Shown: positions 5,184 to 13,797 of the stretch, piece by piece | How the letters are laid out: each line of letters opens with the position of its first letter | Position numbering within the stretch: the first letter of the stretch is position 1 | NCBI GenBank assembly: GCA_964631605.1 | Contig: CAZVYG010000034.1 | Coordinates: forward strand, 1 to 45,552 | DNA length: 45,552 nucleotides | Direction: 5' to 3' | Source: JARKQH01 sp964631605 | GTDB taxonomy: Bacteria; Verrucomicrobiota; Verrucomicrobiia; Limisphaerales; UBA8199 | Program-made: the position numbers and the translations under genes | Notes under the pieces: generated by a model | Database searches by the model: none | The model's input: only the letters and a program-made list of their open reading frames with translations | Told to the model about the DNA's origin: nothing

Positions 5184-6965
5184 TCAAGTGCCTTCAGGGC
5201 GAATGGCGGGGGCGGCGCCGGGCGCGGCGATCAGGGCGGCGGGGTCAATCAGCCGGGTCCAGCGTTCCTGCTCGGAAATGGGGATTTCGCCGCGCTGGAC
5301 CTTCAGCCAGCCCATTTCGCGCAGCGAGCGCCAGCCGAGGTGCCGGGCGGCTTCGCGGAGAATGCCGGTGCGGAGGCCCGGTTGGATGAGGTCGGCGATG
5401 GCCTGGCTCACAAGGAAGAACTCATAAATGGCGACGCGGCCGCGGTGTCCGCGTTGATTGCACTCGACGCAGCCGCGCCCGCGCCGGGCTTTGACCTCGG
5501 CGGGGGGAATGCCGAGCGAGGCGGCCATTTCCTCACGAATGTGGGGCGGGATGTCGGGGTCGGCTTCGGAGCAATGGCGGCAGATGCGGCGGGCGAGGCG
5601 TTGGGCGATGCTGCAGACCAGCGAGGAGGCGATCAGGTAGGGCTCGATGCGCATTTCGAGCAGGCGGGTCACGGCGCTGATGCTGTCGTTGGTATGCAGG
5701 GTGGAAAAGACCAGGTGGCCCGTCTGGGCCGCGCGCACGGCGATCTCGGCGGTTTCCAGGTCGCGGATTTCACCGACCAGCACCACGTCGGGGTCGTGCC
5801 GGAGGACAGAGCGGAGGCCGGAGGCGAAGGTCAATCCAATTTGTTCGCGCACCTGGATTTGAACCGTGCCCTCCAACTGGTATTCGATCGGGTCCTCGAA
5901 GGTGATGATCTTGCGGTTATCGTCGTTCGCCTGGGCCAGGGCGGTGTAGAGGGTGGTGGTTTTGCCGCTGCCGGTCGGGCCGGTGAGCAGGACCAGGCCC
6001 TGCGGCAGGCGCACCAGTTGCGCGAAAACCGCCTCCTGGTTGGGTTCCATCCCCAACTGCCCCAGGTCCAGAAACAGGCTGTGCCGGCCAAGGATGCGGA
6101 GGCAGACGGCTTCGCCGTACTTGGTGGGGACAATCGAGACGCGCAGGTCATACTCCTCGTCGCCCGTTTTCATCGCGATGCGCCCGTCGTGGGGGAGGCG
6201 TTTTTCGGCGATATTCAGGCCGGCCATGATTTTCAGGCGGGAGACGATGGCGGCATGGAGATGGCGCATGTCGGCCGGGACGGGCACGGTTTCGAGCATG
6301 CCGTCCACCCGGTAGCGGAGGCGGATCGAGTTGGCGTAGGGCTCGAGGTGGATGTCGGTGGCCCGGAGCCGGAGCGCCTCCTGCAGCAGTTGATCCACGA
6401 AGGCCGAGACGGTGGATTCGAGGGCGGAATCGGCTTCCTTGCCCTGGATGTCGAAGACGATTTCGTCGTTGAGTTCGGCGCCGCCGCGCTCTTCGCGGAG
6501 GCGTTGGATGGTTTCGGCGCCCAGGCCGAACTGTTTTTTAATGACCGCGTGGATGGCGCTCGGGGTGGCGAGCACGATTTTGAAGCGGGTGCCGAGGAGC
6601 AGGCGCAGGTTGCCCTGCTCCATCTGGCTGGGGGGCTCGCTGAACGCCAGGGTCAGACAGTCCTGCTCCATGCCCAGCGGCAGCAGGTGGTAATGGAAGA
6701 TCACCTTGATGGGGACCAGCTCGAGCACCTCGCGCTTGAGGTTCATGGCCACCGGGTCCACGAACTCGAGATGGCTCGCCTCGGCCAGCGCCCGCCAGGC
6801 GTCCTCCTCGGACGCAAAGTTCAGGTCCACCAGGGCGCGGTGCTGGGGCAGGTTCAGGCGCTTTTGACGGCGGCGGGCCTGCTCCAACTGGGCGGCGGTG
6901 ATCTTGCCCTGCTCCAGCAGCAGCTCACCAGGCTCGCGATGCGGGGGCGGCGATGCCGGGTTCAT
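5184..6965 (-). CDS. pilB: type IV pilus/type II secretion assembly ATPase (PilB/GspE)
   Basis: Hexameric cytoplasmic AAA-like ATPase that powers extension of type IV pili or of a type II secretion pseudopilus; 593 residues. The N-terminus (about 10-150) resembles the MshEN/GspE-N domain (GELLLEQGKITAAQLEQA). The motor domain shows Walker A GPTGSGKTTT with K335, the Asp box FEDPIEYQL, Walker B DVVLVGEIRDLETAE and the His box STLHTND. A zinc-binding tetracysteine follows (CRHC, then CVEC), typical of PilB and GspE and absent from PilT. ATG at 6965 overlaps the preceding stop as ATGA. It is last in a five-gene operon. Whether it drives pili or secretion cannot be decided here because no PilC or pilin gene is in the window. 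Confidence 0.93.
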   Translation of the reverse strand: MNPASPPPHREPGELLLEQGKITAAQLEQARRRQKRLNLPQHRALVDLNFASEEDAWRALAEASHLEFVDPVAMNLKREVLELVPIKVIFHYHLLPLGMEQDCLTLAFSEPPSQMEQGNLRLLLGTRFKIVLATPSAIHAVIKKQFGLGAETIQRLREERGGAELNDEIVFDIQGKEADSALESTVSAFVDQLLQEALRLRATDIHLEPYANSIRLRYRVDGMLETVPVPADMRHLHAAIVSRLKIMAGLNIAEKRLPHDGRIAMKTGDEEYDLRVSIVPTKYGEAVCLRILGRHSLFLDLGQLGMEPNQEAVFAQLVRLPQGLVLLTGPTGSGKTTTLYTALAQANDDNRKIITFEDPIEYQLEGTVQIQVREQIGLTFASGLRSVLRHDPDVVLVGEIRDLETAEIAVRAAQTGHLVFSTLHTNDSISAVTRLLEMRIEPYLIASSLVCSIAQRLARRICRHCSEADPDIPPHIREEMAASLGIPPAEVKARRGRGCVECNQRGHRGRVAIYEFFLVSQAIADLIQPGLRTGILREAARHLGWRSLREMGWLKVQRGEIPISEQERWTRLIDPAALIAAPGAAPAIRPEGT

Positions 6966-7489
6966 TTAATCGGGACTTCGATTTCTTTTTTGACGCTCAA
7001 CGGGAGGAGGTTGGTCTGGCCGACGAGATTCGTCAATGTCAATGCCTGCATCGTGGCGCCGGCGACGAAATTGTTGGTGGCGATCGAGTCGCCGATGCTG
7101 GTGATGACCAGGGCGTCGGCGACCTTCACCATGGCGTGCCGCTGCTGGTCCGCCGTATCCATGTAACCCAGATAAGTCACCTCGACCTTCCTGGTGGTGG
7201 GCGGGGGGGGGGGCGGTTTGGGCGGCGGAACGAAATAGCGGGTAAAGAAAGCGCCCGGCAGATTGGACACCACCACCGGGACGGGCCAGTTGGTCGGCGC
7301 GAAAAGTTGGGCGGCGCGGCTGACCGGCACGGGGGTCCTGGGAGGGGTGGAATAGGGGACGGCGTCCTGGAAGCCCTGGGTGCCCCTCCCCAGATTCTTG
7401 AGGACCAGATAAAGGACCAGCCACAAGACGCCGTGGACGGTGAGGGCCAGCCAGCGGCTGCGGAGTGCCTGGATCAAGACGGAGGTCAT
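6962..7489 (-). CDS. small PilP/GspC-like inner-membrane protein
   Basis: A 175-residue protein with one N-terminal membrane helix (LALTVHGVLWLVLYLVL, about 15-31), a proline-rich linker (PPPKPPPPPP at 88-97) and a C-terminal beta-rich domain of about 75 residues (VEVTYLGYMDT ... MVKVADALVITSIGDSI). This layout and the operon position match PilP or GspC, which link the inner-membrane platform to the secretin; sequence similarity is weak, so the call rests on architecture and context. Akkermansia has a comparable small gene in its Amuc_1098-1102 cluster (from memory, not aligned). It starts one base after the pilO-like gene ends and overlaps pilB by 4 bases. Confidence 0.62.
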   Translation of the reverse strand: MTSVLIQALRSRWLALTVHGVLWLVLYLVLKNLGRGTQGFQDAVPYSTPPRTPVPVSRAAQLFAPTNWPVPVVVSNLPGAFFTRYFVPPPKPPPPPPTTRKVEVTYLGYMDTADQQRHAMVKVADALVITSIGDSIATNNFVAGATMQALTLTNLVGQTNLLPLSVKKEIEVPIK

Positions 7490-7490
7490 A

Positions 7491-8348
7491 TCAGTCTCGC
7501 TTCACAAAACCAATGGCCCGAAGCCAGACGCGAACTTCCTCGGGTTGCTCGGGCGTTTGTTTGCGGATGATCAGGTTTTCGATGAGCAACGGGCTTTTTT
7601 CGGCAGGCGCATCCGGGAGTTGGGCGGCGTGGATTTCCTCGGCGCGGCGCGGCAGGCTTTGAACGAAGCAGGTGGCGCTGGCGGCCGGGGCGGTGAATTC
7701 CAGCTCGATTGGAATCTCAACCCAGCGGCCGGGGCTGCCGCCCGGAAGCGGGTCCGCTCGCTGGACCCGCGCCTCGAGCGAATGCAGCGCCGAGACTTTG
7801 CACCGCAGCGCGGTGTCCAACAGGTCCCCGGTGAAGGCCAGGGCAGCCCAGAGGACGGCGGGGTCCTGCATGTCGGCCGTGTGCTCGGGAAAGCCGGCGA
7901 AGACCACGGGATCAATCGTGATTTTTTGTTCCTTGGTCCGGCGGCTGAGGTCGTCCACATACTTGCTAAGCTCGTTCTGATACTCGACCAACTGGAAGGG
8001 GGCGGCCAGCCGTTCGCGCACGGGAGCGGGAAGCTGGAAGCGGGCTTCAGCCGCGGTCCGCGCTTCGGCAAGGCGGGCGATGGCCTGCCGGGTTTCGTTC
8101 AACTGGTTGGTGATATAAAGGAAATCCAGGGTCGTGGCGTTGGTCTGGCCCAGAGCGGCGGCGAGTTTCTTCCACGCCTTTTCCACCGGCTCGTCAACGG
8201 CCCTGGCCTGGCGGGCCAGCGGGAGGTAAGCCAGGGTGTAAAGCAGCGCCAGCCCCACAGCGCAGGCGGGCAGAAAGATACGTCTTTTGTATTCGTGCAG
8301 GGAGGCCATCAGTTGCGGAAGGAGTTCTTGGGGCTCATGGCGTTCCAC
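7491..8348 (-). CDS. pilO: PilO-like inner-membrane platform protein
   Basis: A 285-residue protein with a short cytoplasmic N-terminus, one membrane helix (IFLPACAVGLALLYTLAYL), a long helical/coiled-coil stretch (about 50-150) and a C-terminal domain ending in ENLIIRKQTPEQPEEVRVWLRAIGFVK. This is the PilO/GspM-type design: a periplasmic dimer that with PilN forms the alignment ring. In Akkermansia the comparable position is held by Amuc_1100, reported as a PilO-related pilus protein; the parallel is from gene order, not alignment. The start ATG at 8348 lies 14 bases inside the PilM-N gene, so the two are probably coupled. Confidence 0.7.
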   Translation of the reverse strand: MERHEPQELLPQLMASLHEYKRRIFLPACAVGLALLYTLAYLPLARQARAVDEPVEKAWKKLAAALGQTNATTLDFLYITNQLNETRQAIARLAEARTAAEARFQLPAPVRERLAAPFQLVEYQNELSKYVDDLSRRTKEQKITIDPVVFAGFPEHTADMQDPAVLWAALAFTGDLLDTALRCKVSALHSLEARVQRADPLPGGSPGRWVEIPIELEFTAPAASATCFVQSLPRRAEEIHAAQLPDAPAEKSPLLIENLIIRKQTPEQPEEVRVWLRAIGFVKRD

Positions 8349-10218
8349 GGCTGGCTTTGCCGCTGTCGGGCTCCGGTCCCTGCCAGAGCGGGAGGCGGGG
8401 GCCGGCCGTGCGGCGGGAGGGGTCCCGCCCGCCGGACATGGGGCGTCGGGCGGCAGTCTGATAAAACTCGGTTTCGGCGAAGTCCAGGGCCAGCGCGTAA
8501 TGTCGGTCGGGAACGATCACTTTGGGGTCGGCGAGGCTGCGGCGAAGGTCTTCAGAGAGCAAATCGGCTTTGGCGAAAAGGGCTTGTTGACGCAAATCAT
8601 TAACCAGCTCGGCCAGCACCTGCCGCGAGGAGTCCGGGTCGCCCGGCACGCAAAGTTCGGCAATCAAGCCGGGTTTGGCCGGGCTGACGTTGGTGAGGGT
8701 GGAAGCCGCAAGGGCGCGGGGGTCCTCGATGAAGACCTCCGGCGGAGCCAGGGCGGGTCCCAGGACGTTGGTGCGCGCGGGGCGGTTGGTGGCCAGCATG
8801 GCGGGAGGATGGCTGAAATAACTTTGCTGGTCGGCAAGCAGGACGTACCACAGGTTCCGGTTGCTGCGGGAGTGCTCGAGCAGGGTCAGGGTGCGGAGGA
8901 TATCAATACTGTTCTGTTGGCGGGCCAGGATCGGACGGAGGGTTTCGTAATCCGTCGTTAGGTCGGCGGTCAGCGATTGGTTGGCTTCGAACGCTCGCTG
9001 GCCATCCTCGATTTTGGCAAGGAAGGCGGTCTTGCTGCGGAGCAGGGAGGCTTTTTGCCAGATGCCAAATCCGAGGAAAACCAGCACGATCACCGCCAGG
9101 ACGAGACTGCCGGTTTCGATGCGTTGCCGCATCAGGCGGCGATTCCAGCCGGCGCGGTAACTGGAGGGCAAAAGGGACACCGGCTGGGGGGAGAGGCCCA
9201 GCGCCTGGAGGGCGGTGCCAAAGGCGATTTCGAAATCCTTTTCGATGGCTGGAAGCTTGGGCGAGACGATGGGAGGCCACGGTTGCAGCTCCAGTCCGTG
9301 ACGTTGCTTGAGATAAGCGAGGAAGCCGGGCTGTTCGAAAGAGGCGCCGCTGGCGATGAGCGGCAAGCCGGCGAAGGGCGCAGCGGGGGTGGTGCGCAGG
9401 CCGTGTTCGGCCAGCCATTCCTGAAACTGGCGTTTGACTTCGGCCGCCCAGCCGTCCACGGCGGTGATCAGGTCGGCCGACGCGCTGGGTCCCGCAAGGA
9501 GATCCGTCGAGCGTTTGAGGCTTTCGGCCGCCGAATGGGACCCTTGCTGGGACCGCAGCAGAGAGCGGGTGAAGAACTCTCCGCCCATTTGAAAGCTGGT
9601 GGCGTAGGCCCCCTGGCCGGCCAGCAGCGCCACCAGGACAGTGGTTTGGGCGCCAACGTGAATCAGAAGCGCGTTTTCGGCATTAGGTGCGGCTGCCCGA
9701 TAAGCCCCGAGAAGGGCATTGGCGGTCGAGGTGACTTCGCAGATGTCCTCGTGTTGAATGCCAAGCTGGAGAATGCGCTCCCGGATTTCGCCTTCCTGAC
9801 AGAGGGTGACCCAAAACCGGTGCCGCCCTTTGGGCGCATGTTCGACGGGCACAAAGTCGTAAACGATGCGCGAATCCGACACGCCGCTGAGCTTGATGGT
9901 TTCGTCAGCGATGGCGCGGGCGGGGTCCTGATCCGCAGCCAGGGCCAGGTCCACCGTTTGGGAGATGGTGACATGCTGGGGGACTGTCAGGGCGATAGCA
10001 GGGTGTCCCGCGGCGTCAAGCACCCCCTGGATGTGGGCCTGGATTTCCTCGGCCGAAAGGAGACCTTCGGCCTGGAGATCCAGCAACTCCTGCTTGAGGA
10101 TGCGGATGCGCCCGAGGTGGTTCTGAACCAGGAGCAGTTTGATGCGCTGCGAACCGGGATCAAGGGCCAGGACGCGGCGGAACGGCAGCGATTTCCAGGT
10201 GGGAAAGCTGGGGCTCAT
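8335..10218 (-). CDS. pilM: PilM-PilN fusion protein of the pilus platform
   Basis: A 627-residue protein that joins two components normally encoded apart. Residues ~1-350 form an actin-like PilM domain: LALDPGSQRIKLLLV (phosphate-1 region), ALTVPQHVTISQ, ALLIHVGAQTTVLVAL (phosphate-2 region) and GLPLIASGASF (adenosine region). A membrane helix at about 366-388 (VLAVIVLVFLGFGIW) follows, then a helical and beta region as in PilN. In separate systems PilM binds the cytoplasmic N-terminal tail of PilN; here that contact would be built into one chain. ATG at 10218 overlaps the secretin stop as ATGA. The C-terminus is proline/arginine-rich and low in complexity. Confidence 0.78.
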   Translation of the reverse strand: MSPSFPTWKSLPFRRVLALDPGSQRIKLLLVQNHLGRIRILKQELLDLQAEGLLSAEEIQAHIQGVLDAAGHPAIALTVPQHVTISQTVDLALAADQDPARAIADETIKLSGVSDSRIVYDFVPVEHAPKGRHRFWVTLCQEGEIRERILQLGIQHEDICEVTSTANALLGAYRAAAPNAENALLIHVGAQTTVLVALLAGQGAYATSFQMGGEFFTRSLLRSQQGSHSAAESLKRSTDLLAGPSASADLITAVDGWAAEVKRQFQEWLAEHGLRTTPAAPFAGLPLIASGASFEQPGFLAYLKQRHGLELQPWPPIVSPKLPAIEKDFEIAFGTALQALGLSPQPVSLLPSSYRAGWNRRLMRQRIETGSLVLAVIVLVFLGFGIWQKASLLRSKTAFLAKIEDGQRAFEANQSLTADLTTDYETLRPILARQQNSIDILRTLTLLEHSRSNRNLWYVLLADQQSYFSHPPAMLATNRPARTNVLGPALAPPEVFIEDPRALAASTLTNVSPAKPGLIAELCVPGDPDSSRQVLAELVNDLRQQALFAKADLLSEDLRRSLADPKVIVPDRHYALALDFAETEFYQTAARRPMSGGRDPSRRTAGPRLPLWQGPEPDSGKASRGTP

Positions 10219-12221
10219 TGGGCCTGGGGGGCCGGGGCGGCCGGAGCGGCAGCCGGAGTCGGGGCGCCCCCGGCCTCGTCGTCATAGACAAGAAATTCGC
10301 CGGTATCGCGCACGATGGTCGCGGTCACGAAGACAAGCAGGTAACGCGGGTTATCCACTTCCGTGCGGCGGCGGAACAGCGCGCCGATCACGGGGATCGA
10401 GCCCAGAACCGGCACCGATTCCACCATGGTCGAGCGCTGGCGTTCGAGCACCCCGCCCATCACCACGGTTTCGCCGGACTTGACGACCACCCGTGTGGAC
10501 AGTTCCTGGGTCCGATACTGCGGCAGGTTGATGTCGAAGGTGTTGATGGGCTGGCCCTGGCTGTTGAAGTCCGTCAGCGTGGCGAACCGCACCAGTTGCA
10601 CGTCGGTGTTAACCCGGGGATTGAGCGCCAGCAGAATGCTCTTGCCGTCGCCGGAGATCGAAGCCAGCACGTTCAGCTCGGCGCCGGATGTAATCTTGGT
10701 GGGCTTGCCGCTCGGCACGAACGACGAAGACTGGTAGTATTGCTGGGCGACGGTCTTGACCTGGTATTCCTCGTAGTAATACTGCACCTTGCCATCAGCG
10801 ATTTTGGCCGGACGGTTGTTCAGGACCGTGAGGCGCGGGGCGCTTAAAGTCTGGCTCTCCCCGCTTTGTTCGAGGGCGGTGATGGTGGCGGTCAAGGTGT
10901 CGCGTCCGAAAACATTCGTGATCGTCTCCTGGATGCCGATACCGAGGCCCGCCACGCCATCGCTGGAAACAAGGCCCGTATAGTCGCGCGGACGGCGGGC
11001 AGGCGCGTTGGTGCCCATGGACCGGCCGGTTTCCCACAGCACCCCGAGTTGCATGAAGGCAGGTTTGGAGACGGTAACAAAGCGGGCTTCGATCAGAACC
11101 TGCTGCACGGGCCGGTCGAATTCCTCGATAATCTTCTCCATGACTTGGAGCTGTTCCTCGGTGCCGCGCGCGACAACGAGGTTGCGCTCGTAATCAATCA
11201 GGTATTTCGACCCGGTGAAGAGGTCCTTGATCACCTGTTCGAGGGCGGGAGTGGTGGGGGCGAGGTCGTTGACAAACTTCTGGAATTTCTCGGTCTCGGT
11301 TTTGGTGGTCACGTTGTTGACCGTTACCGCGGTTCGGGTGACTTCCTCGGACCCGAATTCAGCCGGCAGAATGAAACCTTTGCGCAAGCGGTAGAAACGC
11401 GTCTCCTCCATGAGTTTCTTGGGGTCCTTGGCGTCCACGACCCAGACCAATTCGTCGCCGACCTGGAACTGGAGTTCGTAATTGCGGCCGATGTAACGGA
11501 GGAATTCGCCCAGTTTGACCTTTTCGAGGTTGGCGCTGAGGACCTGCTTGAGGGCGGGAAGGGATTTATCGGTGACGATGTTGATGCCGGCGGTTTGACC
11601 GAGTTGAATAATGATGCTCTCGAGCGGCACGTTGTCAAAGTGAACGGAAATTTCCTTGTCGAGCACTTTGGCCATCCGGCCTTTGGTGCTCTCGAGATCG
11701 AACAGAGGCCCCTTTTGGGTAATGGTTTTGCCGTAGGTTTCGGGAATATAAGGGGCGTTTTCGATGCGGCTGATGGCGTCCCGCACGTCCTTGGAAGCGG
11801 GCAGACCGCGGTCTTTATTCTCGACCAGCAGGCTGCCGATGGTGGGATTGAAGACCGAGTTCTTCGCGTCAATGTTGCGGATGCGGTCTTCGAGTTCCTT
11901 TTCGCGACGTTTCTGGATGGACTGGGTGACCCACGCATAAACCCGCTCAACCGCGGGGTCTTTGGGGGCCTGTTGCTGCAGGGCTTGGGCTTTGGCAAAC
12001 GCCTCGTCCCATTTGTTGTCGCGGGCAAGGTCGAGGATTTCATTGATTTGCCGGTCGTAGGATTCGGGCGCGGCAGCCGTGGGCGCGGGAGGGGTGGGCG
12101 CCGCCTGGGTTTGGGTCGGCTGCTGGTTGGTTTTACAGGCGGTGACCGCAACACAGACCAGCAGCAGAGCCGTGGCGGTCGCCGCTTTCAACGAAGAGGT
12201 GAGCCTGGGTTGAGTGTCCAT
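10215..12221 (-). CDS. pilQ: outer-membrane secretin lipoprotein (PilQ/GspD family)
   Basis: A 668-residue secretin, the outer-membrane pore of a type IV pilus or type II secretion machine. A lipoprotein signal ends in VTAC with C29 as the lipidated cysteine. A Pro/Ala/Thr-rich linker and helical TPR-like segment (about 55-110) follow. Next come an N0/STN-like domain (ISVHFDNVPLESIIIQLGQ), an N1-type domain (LVVARGTEEQLQVMEKIIEEFDRP) and the C-terminal barrel with the secretin signature VPVLGSIPVIGALFR and YLLVFVTATIV. It lacks AMIN domains, unlike proteobacterial PilQ. It is the first gene of the operon, so coupling sets the expression of the four genes behind it. Confidence 0.92.
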   Translation of the reverse strand: MDTQPRLTSSLKAATATALLLVCVAVTACKTNQQPTQTQAAPTPPAPTAAAPESYDRQINEILDLARDNKWDEAFAKAQALQQQAPKDPAVERVYAWVTQSIQKRREKELEDRIRNIDAKNSVFNPTIGSLLVENKDRGLPASKDVRDAISRIENAPYIPETYGKTITQKGPLFDLESTKGRMAKVLDKEISVHFDNVPLESIIIQLGQTAGINIVTDKSLPALKQVLSANLEKVKLGEFLRYIGRNYELQFQVGDELVWVVDAKDPKKLMEETRFYRLRKGFILPAEFGSEEVTRTAVTVNNVTTKTETEKFQKFVNDLAPTTPALEQVIKDLFTGSKYLIDYERNLVVARGTEEQLQVMEKIIEEFDRPVQQVLIEARFVTVSKPAFMQLGVLWETGRSMGTNAPARRPRDYTGLVSSDGVAGLGIGIQETITNVFGRDTLTATITALEQSGESQTLSAPRLTVLNNRPAKIADGKVQYYYEEYQVKTVAQQYYQSSSFVPSGKPTKITSGAELNVLASISGDGKSILLALNPRVNTDVQLVRFATLTDFNSQGQPINTFDINLPQYRTQELSTRVVVKSGETVVMGGVLERQRSTMVESVPVLGSIPVIGALFRRRTEVDNPRYLLVFVTATIVRDTGEFLVYDDEAGGAPTPAAAPAAPAPQAQ

Positions 12222-12528
12222 GAGACAAAGTCTGACGAAGAACTAGCTGATTAAATTCGAGGTGGCGAGAACTTTGCAACGGTTTTTTTGAACTCTGGCA
12301 GGGCCCTGCACCGGCAGCCGGTGGAAAGGGGCCGGGTCCCAGGGGCTCTGAAGGCGAAACGACGGGCGAGCAGGGAGCGGGGATTGGGGAATAAGGGGGT
12401 TGCGGAGCTTTCGACCCGCCAGCAGCAAGGGCCGGAACAACCAGAAGGGCGCGCAGGGCAATCCATCCCTTCGCCGAATCCCCCCGCAGCGGGTGGCGGC
12501 GCGGACTGGTGGAGTGGGGGTGAGTTTC
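12222..12528. other. intergenic region upstream of the pilus operon
   Basis: Holds the presumed promoter of the minus-strand pilus operon, but no clear -35/-10 pair was found. A 12-bp palindrome gcagggccctgc lies at 12298-12309 next to a T7 run. The open frames here have no recognisable protein features and are taken as noncoding. Confidence 0.5.
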
Positions 12529-13494
12529 TTAGCCGTACCAGGGGCGGGTGCGTTTTGAGTCAGCAGCGCTGGCAGTAATGGTGACAACGCGGCGGGCGAG
12601 TTTGGCATTTTCCTCGATCTGCCAGTCGAACATGCCGACCAGGATAAAATCCGCGCCGCTGTTAAAGGCATAGGGGAAGGCCGCTCGCGGCGGAATGGCG
12701 CCCGCCGCCAGTATCTTGAAGGCAATCCAGGGGCGCCTCACCCGGGCCATGACTTCAATCACCGCCTGGGGGTCCTGGCACCAGGAATTGTCGTTGGGTC
12801 CGACCGGGTCCGTTTCGCCCGGTTTCGGGGCGGTGAAGTAATCATGCGAGTGGAAGGTCTTGAGGTAGAAATCCGGCGCCAGGCCCGCCCCCTCCGATGC
12901 CGTGATCACCTTGAGATCGTGGCCGGCCAGGCCGGCGACGCGTTTGCGGCTCCGGATAAAATCGAGCGACTCGCTCAATTTGCCCACTTTCCCCTCTTTC
13001 ACCAGGTTTTCGCAGGTGTCGCCGGTCAAATGCACCGCGACTGCACCCTCGTCAATGGCGCGCTGAATTTGGCTGAACCCGCCCGTGGGATCAAGCCGCG
13101 CCTGGGCAATCCACTTGATCCGGCCACCGGCTTTCCAATGTTCGAAAAGCGCCGAGTTGTCATCCTGCACCCAGGTGTTGATCGCGTTGATGCCGTTGGC
13201 CTCGCCCAATTCAAGGGTTTCTCGAATCTTGGCGGGGGTATTGTAGCGGCGCATGAGGGTCGAGACATACTTGAGCTCGCGGGAATGGGCGTAGCCGCCG
13301 ATGAGGTTGCCGCCCATGATGAGGCGGCTGATGAGCTGGTCGCCGATCTTTCCGGAGGGCAGAGGCTGGGCCGGCGCAACCTGGGGCCGGGAATCCGATG
13401 CGGGGCTGGGCTGAGCGGCAAGACCGAGAGGGAGGGCAGCCGAGGCCAGGAGCGAGGACTTGACGAAGCCGCGACGGTTTATTCTGGCAGTCAT
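12529..13494 (-). CDS. Tat-exported TIM-barrel-like protein, function unknown
   Basis: A 321-residue protein with a twin-arginine signal: INRRGFVKSSLLASAALPLGLAA. The mature part has the spacing of a TIM barrel (LISRLIMGGNL, NGINAINTW, IKWIAQARL, VAVHLTGDT, IAFKILAAGAI, DFILVGMFDWQIEEN) and starts like an aldo/keto reductase (KIGDQLISRLIMGGN), but I cannot see the Asp-Tyr-Lys-His tetrad, so enzyme activity is unassigned. The ATG at 13494 is chosen since the Tat motif follows within eight residues; an upstream in-frame ATG at 13584 would bury it behind 30 residues. A TTGACA/AATGAT promoter would place +1 on this ATG. Confidence 0.75.
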   Translation of the reverse strand: MTARINRRGFVKSSLLASAALPLGLAAQPSPASDSRPQVAPAQPLPSGKIGDQLISRLIMGGNLIGGYAHSRELKYVSTLMRRYNTPAKIRETLELGEANGINAINTWVQDDNSALFEHWKAGGRIKWIAQARLDPTGGFSQIQRAIDEGAVAVHLTGDTCENLVKEGKVGKLSESLDFIRSRKRVAGLAGHDLKVITASEGAGLAPDFYLKTFHSHDYFTAPKPGETDPVGPNDNSWCQDPQAVIEVMARVRRPWIAFKILAAGAIPPRAAFPYAFNSGADFILVGMFDWQIEENAKLARRVVTITASAADSKRTRPWYG

Positions 13495-13500
13495 GAGGCC

Positions 13501-13529
13501 ATCATTGCCATCGCGAGGAGATTTGTCAA
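13501..13529 (-). promoter_or_regulatory. possible leaderless promoter of the Tat-exported protein
   Basis: On the minus strand TTGACA (13529-13524), a 17-bp spacer and AATGAT (13506-13501). Six bases further is the A of the start codon at 13494, so transcription would start at or near the ATG and give a leaderless mRNA. The -35 is perfect; the -10 matches 4 of 6. Confidence 0.42.
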
Positions 13530-13675
13530 TTCCGTTCAAGAGGTTGACAACAGTTCCGAAGGGGGGAATTGGCGGGTCAGACAAGCGCTGGAAGCATCAG
13601 CGACCGGACGAGGAGGCGGGCACCGGGGCTAAGCGGAGACACTGAAACAAAATGCCGGACCTTGAATGTGTCTCT

Positions 13676-13699
13676 TGAGGTGTCTCTTGAGGTTGCATA
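13676..13699 (+). repeat. 12-bp tandem duplication
   Basis: The unit gtgtctcttgag occurs twice in direct succession in the divergent intergenic region before the stress-protein gene. It may be a small slippage duplication or a pair of binding sites. Confidence 0.6.
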
Positions 13700-13797
13700 A
13701 CCGCCAGAATCGGGCACGTTAAAGGCGTCTGCCTCTCGCGGCAAAAGCCGCCAGGGGCACAGACGAGCGACACAAACTGATGCGGAGGCACCGGCTT

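Noticed and set aside
5118..7166. 682-codon plus-strand open frame over pilB
   Set aside because: High-GC shadow of the PilB/GspE gene; no protein motifs of its own.
10866..12254. 462-codon plus-strand open frame over the secretin
   Set aside because: Antisense shadow; Gly/Phe-rich with no recognisable domain.
12251..12466. Small minus-strand ORF upstream of the secretin
   Set aside because: Arginine/proline-rich composition typical of chance frames in GC-rich DNA, no domain.
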